From Olivibacter jilunii (lineage in GTDB: Bacteria; Bacteroidota; Bacteroidia; Sphingobacteriales; Sphingobacteriaceae): 64,000 nt of DNA. The position numbers were made by a program, and so were the translations under genes. Of the stretch, positions 53,980 to 61,636 are shown in pieces; the first letter of the stretch is position 1, and the number at the start of each line of letters is the position of its first letter. The notes under the pieces are model-generated. The model made no database searches. It was not told the DNA's origin and was given only the letters and a program-made list of their open reading frames with translations. The stretch covers positions 372,001-436,000 of the forward strand of contig NZ_LR027852.1 in assembly GCF_900607235.1 (NCBI RefSeq), given 5' to 3'.

Positions 53980-53987
53980 CAAAAATA
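53980..53987 (-). promoter_or_regulatory. -7 element of GH5-SusCD operon
   Basis: On the minus strand TATTTTTG fits TAnnTTTG. The predicted start is about 90 bases before the GH5 ATG. Confidence 0.5.
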
Positions 53988-54027
53988 GTGGGAGATAACC
54001 ACGAGCAGATGATGAAATGTATGCAAT

Positions 54028-54058
54028 AGGGGATCAGTATTTCTCTGCAAGGGGATCA
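54028..54058. promoter_or_regulatory. 22-bp-spaced direct repeats aggggatca
   Basis: aggggatca is found at 54028-54036 and 54050-54058, exactly 22 bp apart, in the divergent GH5 / HTCS gap. Seen from the GH5 operon the pair ends 40 bp upstream of the -7 element. This spacing suits a dimeric AraC-type HTH like that of the adjacent HTCS. Confidence 0.6.
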
Positions 54059-54152
54059 TATGTTTCTAATTACAGGATAAAATGATTAGCTGCCGATTTA
54101 CTTGATACTATTTGTTTATTTTGCGTACGCTATTTACCGAATCAGCTAACCG

Positions 54153-57100
54153 ATGAGGAAACCGACATTTTTTTTAATAATATTTTTATTTGGATTTGTA
54201 CTCACCTATGCTCAACCTTATGAGTTCGCTCACTTTGATAACAGAAATGGGCTGTCTGGTAACGAAGTGCTTAGTATATTTAAAGATAGTAGAGGCTTCG
54301 TTTGGTTCGGCACAAGTACCGGTTTAAATCGCTTTGACGGTATCGCATTTAAGACGTTTAATAGTGATGTAAACGGCACTAATAGCTATCTATATGAGAA
54401 TCTGAGAAAGATTGTCGAAGACGCGAATGGCAATTTATGGCTACAGGGCAACACTTTCCTATTCTATAATTGGCGTACGGAATCATTTACGAGCAATATC
54501 GATTCTGTTTTAAACAAGATGGGATTACCTCCATATCCTATTTCCGTACAAGTGGATAAAGACAAAAATTTTTATGTAGCCTACTTCGGAAAAGGAATTT
54601 ACAAATATGACGTAGGAGCAAAGAAGATATCGCTTTTTAAACAATCACCCTATGCAAAAGATCTTGTTCCATCTCCCATTACTGATATGAAAATTCAAGA
54701 TTATTTTATGTGGGTATTGCACAGGGATGGTGTCTTAGAGCGGGTCAACACAAAGACGGCGGCAGTTGAGATCCGAAATACCTATATAAAAGAAAAGTTA
54801 AAAAGTTCTATCATACCCAAAAATATTTTCATAGACGCAGATAAAGACATTTGGGTATACCCTGGAATTAATGATAAAGGAGCCCTATTCTTCAATTTGA
54901 AACAAAATAATTGGACATTATTAGGCGTGGACACCAACCCTGCACTCTCTCATAGCTTCACAAGATGTATTATACAAGACTCGAAGGGTATGATTTGGAT
55001 AGGCACTGATCATGGGGGGATAAATATTTATGATAAAAAACGTAAGACAATCCGTATCGTTGAAAATAATGTTTATAATAAATATTCGCTGAGTCAAAAT
55101 TCGATTATCAGTCTTTATTGTGATAATGACGGTATCGTATGGGCAGGCACCTACAAAAATGGTGTGTCTTACTATCATCCCAGCATGTTTAAATTTTGGA
55201 AATCGCCTTTATATTACCTATTTATTCGAAATGCGGAAGTTTTTGATTGTAGCAGCCTTTATAAAGATCAGCAAGACAATTTATGGGTTGGTACCAATGG
55301 TAAAGGCTTGATAAAATATAACGAACAATCCGGAAGTATGCAACGTTTTCGTGCCAACTCGAACGATGAACAAAGTATATCGTCTGACATTATCACCTCG
55401 ATTTTCGAGGACAGTCAAAGAACAATTTGGATTGGTACATTTTTAGGCGGCTTAAACGCATATAAGAATCGAGGTTTTAAACAATACCGATTTGATAAAA
55501 ACAATCCCAATTCTTTATCCAACCAAAGTGTGTATGGTATAGCGGAAGACCATGATCATAATTTATGGATAGCTACACTTGGCGGGGGAATCAATCGTTT
55601 GAATCCTGAGCGAAAGGTGTTCACACATTATAATAGGGAGAATAGCCCACTACGTTCAGATTTCATCCTGTCAACTTTTACCGACGCTTCTAAAAAGATT
55701 TACTTCTGTTCAGACATAGGCATCTATCGGATTTACAAGAAAAATGAAATTGTTCCTTTTTTTGCCGATTCTAAGCTTCAAGACTCGGTTTCGAGAACGC
55801 CTGTACCTCAATTAATGACTGATTCCGAGGGGTTGATATGGACGGCAACTAAAAATGGAATTAACATTTATGATCCCAAGGTAAAGACGTTTCATCGCAT
55901 AACCACTAACAATGGTTTGTCAAGCAACGATGTGCGATCCTTGGTGGAAGATGGTGATGGAAATATTTGGGCCGGAACAAGTAATGGACTGAATCGTATC
56001 TATTTCAACCGTAAAATGCCGGAGCTTAAACCAGCTATTATTTCTTTTGACATCAATGATGGGTTGCCAAGCTCTAGTTTTAATCCCAGTGCTGTCTTTA
56101 AAGATAAGAAGGGCATAATTTACATGGGTACTACCCAGGGCTATATAGCATTTAACCCACAAGATATCCCGGTAAACAATTTTGTTCCTACACCTAGATT
56201 CACGGATCTTTTAATAGCCGGTCAAGTGATCAAGCCCCATGTGAATTATAACGGGCGCATCATTATTAATAAATCAATAGTCGATCTAGATGAGATCATT
56301 CTTAAACATGATGAAACCAATTTCACTGTTCAGTTCTCCGGCCTCAGCTTTATCCATCCTGAAAAAAATAAATATAAATACATGTTGGAGGGCTTAGAAA
56401 AGCAATGGAGAGAGATAACGAATGGTGTTGGCGTAGCGTCATACTCCAATCTCAATGCAGGTACCTATAAGCTTAAAGTATACGCAGGTAACGAAGACAA
56501 TATTTGGTCAGAAAAACCAATAATCCTAAAGATCATTGTTAGACCGCCCTTTTGGTTTTCCTGGTGGGCGTGGACTATTTATGTCGCTACCGCCGGCCTT
56601 TTAATTACATTATTCATAAAACATAAGCTGAACAAGCAAAAAGAAAAATTCGAGCACGCACAAAGGCTGTTGGAAGCAGAAAAATTACATGAGGTCGATC
56701 AACTGAAACTTAAATTTTTTACAAACATTAGCCATGAGTTTAAAACACCGCTTTCATTAATAATCAGCCCGTTGGAAAAGCTCCTAACGTCTCCTATAAG
56801 TCCAGATGAAAAGTCGACATTAAACATGATGTATAAGAATGCGCGAAGGCTTTTAGATATGGTAAATGAAATACTTGATTTTAGAAAGCTTGATCAAAAT
56901 CAATTGGCCTTGAATTTATCTAAAGGAAATATTATAGAATTTGCTAAAGATATTTGCGCGTCTTTTTCTCCACTGGCTGCCGAAAAATCTATTAAACTCA
57001 CCTTTACAACTTTTCAGAAAGATTTGTCGATGCAGTTTGATAGGGAAAAAATGTATATGATCATTGTAAACCTAATTTCCAATGCGTTTAAATATACACG

Positions 57101-58277
57101 TGAAGGACATATCGATGTCAGCATTTTTCTTTCCGAAAAAGTTAGTAATAAAGCGATAGAAAAGCAGCTCTGCTTTCAGGTGTCAGATACTGGGACGGGC
57201 ATCAAACCGGAATATCTCGGTAAAATTTTTGAGCGTTTTTTTCGTATCGAGAGTGCTGAGGTACATGGTATTCCGGGTACGGGAGTAGGATTGCATCTCG
57301 TTAGCGAATTCGTAAAGCTTCATGACGGTGAAATATATGTTGAAAGCGTTGTAGGAAAAGGGTCCGTATTTACGGTATTAATTCCTATGACAAATACCAC
57401 ATTGGACATCTTGAAAAACCAAGATGTCATCTATCCCGGAAGCGTAAAAAATGAAATATCCTTGGATGCTATGGCTGATTTGAATAAATTGCCACAAAAT
57501 AACGGCTTGCCATTACTTTTGATTATTGACGATAATCAGGATTTCTGTAGCTTCTTAACCGGTCTGTTTTGTAACGATTATCGTATTGTTACAGCTAACG
57601 ATGGGGAAGAAGGCTATGGTATAGTGCTTGATCAATGGCCTGAAATGATTCTATGTGACCTAATGATGCCGAAAATGGACGGATATGAGTTTTGCAAAAA
57701 AATAAAAGAGGATATGCGTACTTCACACATCCCCGTTATATTGCTTACCGCAAAATCATCCGACGAAAACAGATATTCCGGCATTGAAGCGGGGGCAGAC
57801 GACTATATTTCTAAACCATTCAACATTGAGATTCTTAAACTGAAGATCGTAAAGATTATTGAGAAGCAAAAACTATTGCAAAGCAGGTTCAAAGCAAAGG
57901 TTGATATATCCCCCGGCAAAATCGAAATTGTCTCAATGGATGAGAAATTCGTAAAGAAGGCTGTATCTATAGCGGAAGAGAATATAGGAAATCCCAACTT
58001 TTTAGTGGAGGATTTATGCAAAGAAATGGGAATGAGTAGGGTTAATTTCTATAAAAAGATAGTGGCATTGACCGATAAGACCCCATCCGAATTTATTCGA
58101 TTTATTCGCTTAAAACGAGCCGCAGATTTACTCGCAAAAAGCCAGCTATATGTAAGCGAAATTTCCCTTTTGGTAGGATTTAATGAAGCCAAATATTTTA
58201 GAAAATATTTTAAGGATGAATTTGGTGTTACACCCAATGAGTATAAAAAGAATGTCTCGAAGTTGCATGGCGATTGA
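54153..58277 (+). CDS. Hybrid two-component system sensor/regulator (HTCS), second copy
   Basis: A 1374-aa HTCS. Order: signal peptide (1-20), propeller repeats (about 22-690; blades such as DSRGFVWFGTSTGLNRFDG), Y_Y_Y domain (about 715-785), transmembrane helix (about 800-822), HisKA with His861 in NISHEFKTPLSL, HATPase (GTGVGLHLVSEFVKLHDG), receiver (LLIIDDNQDF; phospho-Asp1169 in ILCDLMMPKMDGYEF) and an AraC HTH ending YKKNVSKLHGD. It is divergent from the GH5-SusCD operon, and that operon is its probable target. It differs strongly from the HTCS at 32394, so each should sense a different oligosaccharide. Confidence 0.95.
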   Translation: MRKPTFFLIIFLFGFVLTYAQPYEFAHFDNRNGLSGNEVLSIFKDSRGFVWFGTSTGLNRFDGIAFKTFNSDVNGTNSYLYENLRKIVEDANGNLWLQGNTFLFYNWRTESFTSNIDSVLNKMGLPPYPISVQVDKDKNFYVAYFGKGIYKYDVGAKKISLFKQSPYAKDLVPSPITDMKIQDYFMWVLHRDGVLERVNTKTAAVEIRNTYIKEKLKSSIIPKNIFIDADKDIWVYPGINDKGALFFNLKQNNWTLLGVDTNPALSHSFTRCIIQDSKGMIWIGTDHGGINIYDKKRKTIRIVENNVYNKYSLSQNSIISLYCDNDGIVWAGTYKNGVSYYHPSMFKFWKSPLYYLFIRNAEVFDCSSLYKDQQDNLWVGTNGKGLIKYNEQSGSMQRFRANSNDEQSISSDIITSIFEDSQRTIWIGTFLGGLNAYKNRGFKQYRFDKNNPNSLSNQSVYGIAEDHDHNLWIATLGGGINRLNPERKVFTHYNRENSPLRSDFILSTFTDASKKIYFCSDIGIYRIYKKNEIVPFFADSKLQDSVSRTPVPQLMTDSEGLIWTATKNGINIYDPKVKTFHRITTNNGLSSNDVRSLVEDGDGNIWAGTSNGLNRIYFNRKMPELKPAIISFDINDGLPSSSFNPSAVFKDKKGIIYMGTTQGYIAFNPQDIPVNNFVPTPRFTDLLIAGQVIKPHVNYNGRIIINKSIVDLDEIILKHDETNFTVQFSGLSFIHPEKNKYKYMLEGLEKQWREITNGVGVASYSNLNAGTYKLKVYAGNEDNIWSEKPIILKIIVRPPFWFSWWAWTIYVATAGLLITLFIKHKLNKQKEKFEHAQRLLEAEKLHEVDQLKLKFFTNISHEFKTPLSLIISPLEKLLTSPISPDEKSTLNMMYKNARRLLDMVNEILDFRKLDQNQLALNLSKGNIIEFAKDICASFSPLAAEKSIKLTFTTFQKDLSMQFDREKMYMIIVNLISNAFKYTREGHIDVSIFLSEKVSNKAIEKQLCFQVSDTGTGIKPEYLGKIFERFFRIESAEVHGIPGTGVGLHLVSEFVKLHDGEIYVESVVGKGSVFTVLIPMTNTTLDILKNQDVIYPGSVKNEISLDAMADLNKLPQNNGLPLLLIIDDNQDFCSFLTGLFCNDYRIVTANDGEEGYGIVLDQWPEMILCDLMMPKMDGYEFCKKIKEDMRTSHIPVILLTAKSSDENRYSGIEAGADDYISKPFNIEILKLKIVKIIEKQKLLQSRFKAKVDISPGKIEIVSMDEKFVKKAVSIAEENIGNPNFLVEDLCKEMGMSRVNFYKKIVALTDKTPSEFIRFIRLKRAADLLAKSQLYVSEISLLVGFNEAKYFRKYFKDEFGVTPNEYKKNVSKLHGD

Positions 58278-58379
58278 CCATAACGGAAATACAAAATAGA
58301 GGTTTTGATACCGCTCCGTACCGTTAGATTACTAGATTATAGCCTACAATTATCTTTTCAATAGCACACCATTTAACGC

Positions 58380-59252
58380 TTATTTTAACCGTAAGGGGGA
58401 TCTATTATGTTGCATTTTTCCCGGGTTTTCACCCGCTATTTTTTTGAAGAGGCGGTTAAAATAGGATATGTTTTCAAAGCCCAGTTGATAAGCAAGTTCT
58501 TTAATGCTAATGTGCTTCACCAGCAGCATCAGTTGTGCTTGTTCTATTTTTTTTTGATTAATATATTTTCTAGGAGTACAATGCATTTGTTTTCTGAAAA
58601 GGCGAATAAAGTGATCTGTCGTTAAACAGGAGGCCTGTGCAAGCTCCTCGATTTTTATTGGTTTATCCATGTTACTATGAATGTAGTGAATAGCTTTCAA
58701 AATGCGTTCGTCCAGATCTAAGTTCCTATCGGCGGCCCCTGTTAAAAAGCGTGATAGGATTTGTTTTAAGATGCCTTCGGTTTCCATCTCTAAGGCAGGG
58801 GGTGTATGCGTTTGTTGGCTAATATTCTTTATCAACATTGGCGAATTATCATAATCTTTCGGATCATAAGCTTGTAGTTCAAGCTTGGGATTGATAGCTG
58901 CTAAACGTTTGATAAGGAAAATAATTAACTCATCAGCTTTGATTTCGACAGGAAAATCGAGGATGTCGAAAATACTCAGCTGTTTACCTAAAGTTTCATA
59001 GATGTGAATGTAATAAAGTGACAGCTTACCGGTGCAGCTATAACTATGTTTGGTATGAGGTGGTGTTAGGTACAAATGTCCTTCTTTTAGTGTATATGAA
59101 TGATCTTCACGTACGATTTTGGCTGACCCGCTTTCGATGAAATGAATACGGGTAAAAGGACTATGTATATTTTTCCAGTTCCAATCCGCATGATGGACGG
59201 CCCGCCCGACATTCAATAAGATAAATTCTCGTTTAATCTTCTTTTCATCCAT
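58380..59252 (-). CDS. AraC-family transcriptional regulator
   Basis: A 290-aa AraC regulator starting at the ATG at 59252 (MDEKKIKREFILLNVGRAVHH); the frame is open further upstream but that stretch is intergenic in character. N-terminal cupin sensor (about 10-110: FTRIHFIESGSAKIVREDHSYTL, GHLYLTPPHTKHSYSC), linker, and a C-terminal double HTH (about 190-290: IKIEELAQASCLTTDHFIRLFRKQMHCTPRKYI; ISIKELAYQLGFENISYFNRLFKK). It is divergent from the GH29 gene. A 25-bp conserved inverted repeat and a half-site (tcgataaagt, 59288-59297) lie between them, so it probably activates the fucosidase and, through the matching site at 36813, the GH42 promoter. Confidence 0.9.
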   Translation of the reverse strand: MDEKKIKREFILLNVGRAVHHADWNWKNIHSPFTRIHFIESGSAKIVREDHSYTLKEGHLYLTPPHTKHSYSCTGKLSLYYIHIYETLGKQLSIFDILDFPVEIKADELIIFLIKRLAAINPKLELQAYDPKDYDNSPMLIKNISQQTHTPPALEMETEGILKQILSRFLTGAADRNLDLDERILKAIHYIHSNMDKPIKIEELAQASCLTTDHFIRLFRKQMHCTPRKYINQKKIEQAQLMLLVKHISIKELAYQLGFENISYFNRLFKKIAGENPGKMQHNRSPLRLK

Positions 59253-59287
59253 ACGATCCTTATGTTTTCTAAATATAATAAGAAAAG

Positions 59288-59297
59288 TCGATAAAGT
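59288..59297 (+). promoter_or_regulatory. Half-site of the conserved operator
   Basis: tcgataaagt repeats the first ten bases of the sites at 59364 and 36813, with no right half. It lies 36 bp upstream of the AraC start, where it could mediate autoregulation. Confidence 0.45.
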
Positions 59298-59363
59298 ACA
59301 GCTTCCAATATGAATAAAGGATAAAATATGGGAACTAGGGCAAAGCTTAACGTAAAGCAAAAA

Positions 59364-59388
59364 TCGATAAAGTGAAATAATTTGTCGA
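59364..59388 (+). promoter_or_regulatory. Conserved 25-bp inverted-repeat operator, copy 2
   Basis: tcgataaa-N9-tttgtcga, an 8-bp inverted repeat with one mismatch, is 21/25 identical to 36813-36837. It ends 31 bp before a TAnnTTTG element, nearly the same geometry as copy 1 (32 bp). Confidence 0.7.
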
Positions 59389-59397
59389 TAATAGACA

Positions 59398-59427
59398 TTG
59401 TGGATAGCCTCGATATCCTTAACTTTG
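59398..59427 (+). promoter_or_regulatory. GH29 promoter
   Basis: TTG (59398-59400) and TAACTTTG (59420-59427), 19 bp apart, match the Bacteroidota -33/-7 pattern. The predicted leader to the ATG at 59519 is about 85 bases. Confidence 0.6.
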
Positions 59428-59518
59428 AAAAGCATTGTGACACCATATTGTAAAACCATCGAAACAAATTTTTAACATTCACCTTCATACCAATAAAAAT
59501 ACTTAAGACAAGAAATTA

Positions 59519-61168
59519 ATGGAAAGAAGAACCGTAATAAAAGCCCTTGGAATGGCCATTCCCTCGCTTTGGTTGAGTAAATCAATTGCTAGGTCGACCT
59601 TTAACACCTTGCATCCCCATGCACCGATTGCGAAAGTCGATTTTAAACCGGAATGGAAGTCGTTGGAACAGTATCAGGTTCCCGATTGGTTCCGTGACGC
59701 GAAATTCGGTATTTGGGCACATTGGGGCCCTCAATGTCAACCCGAAAGAGGCGACTGGTATGCAAGAGGTATGTATCAGGAAGGGAGTGATCAATATAAC
59801 TACCATGTGGAGAAGTACGGTCATCCTTCTAAGTTCGGCTTTAAAGATGTAATAAACGAATGGAAAGCGGATAAATGGGATCCTGAAATGTTATTGGACC
59901 TATATAAACGTGCCGGAGCACAATATTTTGTGGCGCTAGCTAATCACCATGATAATATGGACCTTTATGATAGCAGCCATCAGCCGTGGAATTCTACCAA
60001 AATTGGTCCAAAAAAAGATTTGGTTGCGGGTTGGGCTAAGGCTGCCAAAAAACGTGGATTGCGCTTCGGCGTAAGTGTGCATGCCGCGCATGCCTGGACC
60101 TGGTATGAAACTTCCCAAAGAGCCGATAAAAATGGCCCGCTCAAAGACATCCCTTATGATGGAAAACTCACGAAGTCTGACGGAAACGGAAAATGGTGGG
60201 ATGGTCTTGATCCGCAAGAGCTGTATGCGCAGAACCACCCTTTGAGCGAAAACAGCGAAGACCACAACATGATCCACCGCCAATGGAGCTGGGACGTGAG
60301 CTCGGGAGTGAGTGTTCCTTCCAAAGCTTATTGTGAAAACTTTCATGATCGGACGGTTGAGCTAATCGATAATTATGACCCTGATCTGGTTTATTTTGAT
60401 GATACGGTACTTCCGCTCTGGCCAATTGATGATGCCGGACTGCGTATTGCAGCTCATTACTACAATGTCGATCAGCAAAAAAATAAAGGAAAGCTGGAGG
60501 CGGTTATCAATGGTAAAATCTTGAATGAACAGCAACGGAAATGTATGGTATGGGATATTGAGCGAGGACAAAGCGACAAAATCGAAAAAGAGCCCTGGCA
60601 AACCTGCACCTGTATAGGTGCTTGGCATTATGATAGACGAATCTATGATAATAAAAGCTATAAAAGTGCCAAAACGGTAATCCATATGCTGGCAGATGTC
60701 GTTAGTAAGAACGGTAATCTCTTGCTGAGTGTGCCGCTTCGTGGTGATGGTTCCATCGATTCGGAGGCACGGAACACAGTGGAAGGAATTGCTTCCTGGA
60801 TGGGCGTTAACAGTGAGGCTATCATTGGGACAAGGCCTTGGAAGGTTTTCGGGGAAGGCCCGGCCATGGAAGGCGTTGCTCCACTGTCCGGCCCTGGTTT
60901 CAATGAGGATAAGAACAAACCGTTAACCGCCGCCGATATCCGCTTCACAACGAAGAACGGGGTAATATATGCCATTTTAATGGGATGGTCTGAAACCGGC
61001 AACGTTTTGATTAACAATTTGAGGGCAGATAGCCATAAGGTAAAGAAAGTAACCCTTCTAGGTAGAAGCAATGAACTAAAATTCGAACAAACCATAGCTG
61101 GGCTAGCAGTGACATTGCCTGAGATCGCCGAAAAGGACGAACCGGCTTATGTACTTAAGATCACTTAA
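59519..61168 (+). CDS. GH29 alpha-L-fucosidase (exported)
   Basis: A 549-aa GH29 enzyme. The N-terminus MERRTVIKALGMAIPSLWLS is a twin-arginine-like export signal. Catalytic domain: WFRDAKFGIWAHWGPQCQPE (about 57-76, the GH29 opening), FVALANHHDNMDLYDS with the substrate-binding HH pair, and nucleophile Asp294 in PDLVYFDDTVLPL. A C-terminal beta-sandwich runs from about 440. GH29 removes terminal alpha-L-fucose with retention; the acid/base is not conserved enough to place. It stands alone, with its own promoter, the AraC operator upstream and a terminator downstream. In the regional context it would defucosylate xyloglucan side chains or host-type glycans. Confidence 0.9.
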   Translation: MERRTVIKALGMAIPSLWLSKSIARSTFNTLHPHAPIAKVDFKPEWKSLEQYQVPDWFRDAKFGIWAHWGPQCQPERGDWYARGMYQEGSDQYNYHVEKYGHPSKFGFKDVINEWKADKWDPEMLLDLYKRAGAQYFVALANHHDNMDLYDSSHQPWNSTKIGPKKDLVAGWAKAAKKRGLRFGVSVHAAHAWTWYETSQRADKNGPLKDIPYDGKLTKSDGNGKWWDGLDPQELYAQNHPLSENSEDHNMIHRQWSWDVSSGVSVPSKAYCENFHDRTVELIDNYDPDLVYFDDTVLPLWPIDDAGLRIAAHYYNVDQQKNKGKLEAVINGKILNEQQRKCMVWDIERGQSDKIEKEPWQTCTCIGAWHYDRRIYDNKSYKSAKTVIHMLADVVSKNGNLLLSVPLRGDGSIDSEARNTVEGIASWMGVNSEAIIGTRPWKVFGEGPAMEGVAPLSGPGFNEDKNKPLTAADIRFTTKNGVIYAILMGWSETGNVLINNLRADSHKVKKVTLLGRSNELKFEQTIAGLAVTLPEIAEKDEPAYVLKIT

Positions 61169-61215
61169 TATATCGTAAAAAGTTCTATATAAATTATTGG
61201 TTATTGGTGAAAGTG

Positions 61216-61242
61216 TGCCCCGTAAGGGGCATCTTTTGTTTT
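61216..61242 (+). terminator. Terminator after GH29 gene
   Basis: tgcccc-gtaa-ggggca (61216-61231) followed by tcttttgtttt: a short GC-rich stem and T-rich tract on the plus strand. Confidence 0.75.
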
Positions 61243-61418
61243 AAGATAATCAAAATCGATGCCTGTATTATAAAGCGCTCTCGTTTGTTCTGTGTGAAAA
61301 GGAGTCCGTCAAATGATCAGACCTATTCCCGTCAAGAAAACGCATTAATGCTAACGTTGGCGTTAAATAATGCCTGAATCGACTGCTTTTGTTGAAAAAT
61401 GATGTTTTTTGACATCTG

Positions 61419-61435
61419 ATTAAACATTTTTGCTA
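61419..61435 (+). repeat. 17-bp sequence shared with 20028-20044 (copy 2)
   Basis: attaaacatttttgcta is identical to 20028-20044. Here it lies about 44 bp upstream of the -7 candidate of the susC gene and is followed by a second aacattttt 18 bp on. Confidence 0.5.
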
Positions 61436-61457
61436 GGAATGTCAACATTTTTATAGG

Positions 61458-61486
61458 TTGTTCCTGAGCCTGTATAAATATTTTTG
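61458..61486 (+). promoter_or_regulatory. Promoter candidate of last susC
   Basis: TTG (61458-61460) and TATTTTTG (61479-61486), 18 bp apart. The predicted leader is about 145 bases, long enough for regulation. Confidence 0.5.
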
Positions 61487-61636
61487 TCTTGCTGTGATCA
61501 TCAAATTTAGTATAAGTCAGCCTAATAAGTCGTCGATTTTTTTGCAGAATATTTTTACCGATCGTTGAATTTTATTAGTCGGGCTTTAAAAACGCTGTTC
61601 ACAATTTAACCTATGTTATAAGCTAACAATTATTTT

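Larger units (their letters stand above)
61169..61636. other. Intergenic region before last susC
   Basis: No gene seen. It holds the fucosidase terminator, a taacgttggcgtta element (61353-61366), the shared 17-mer (61419) and the susC promoter candidate (61458-61486). Confidence 0.6.

Noticed and set aside
59253-59459. 70-residue N-terminal extension of the AraC protein
   Set aside because: It covers the operator and promoter region of the divergent gene and matches nothing in the family.
61353-61366. taacgttggcgtta as a second LacI operator
   Set aside because: Only 5-bp arms with a 4-base spacer and poor likeness to the 14750 palindrome; too weak to call.
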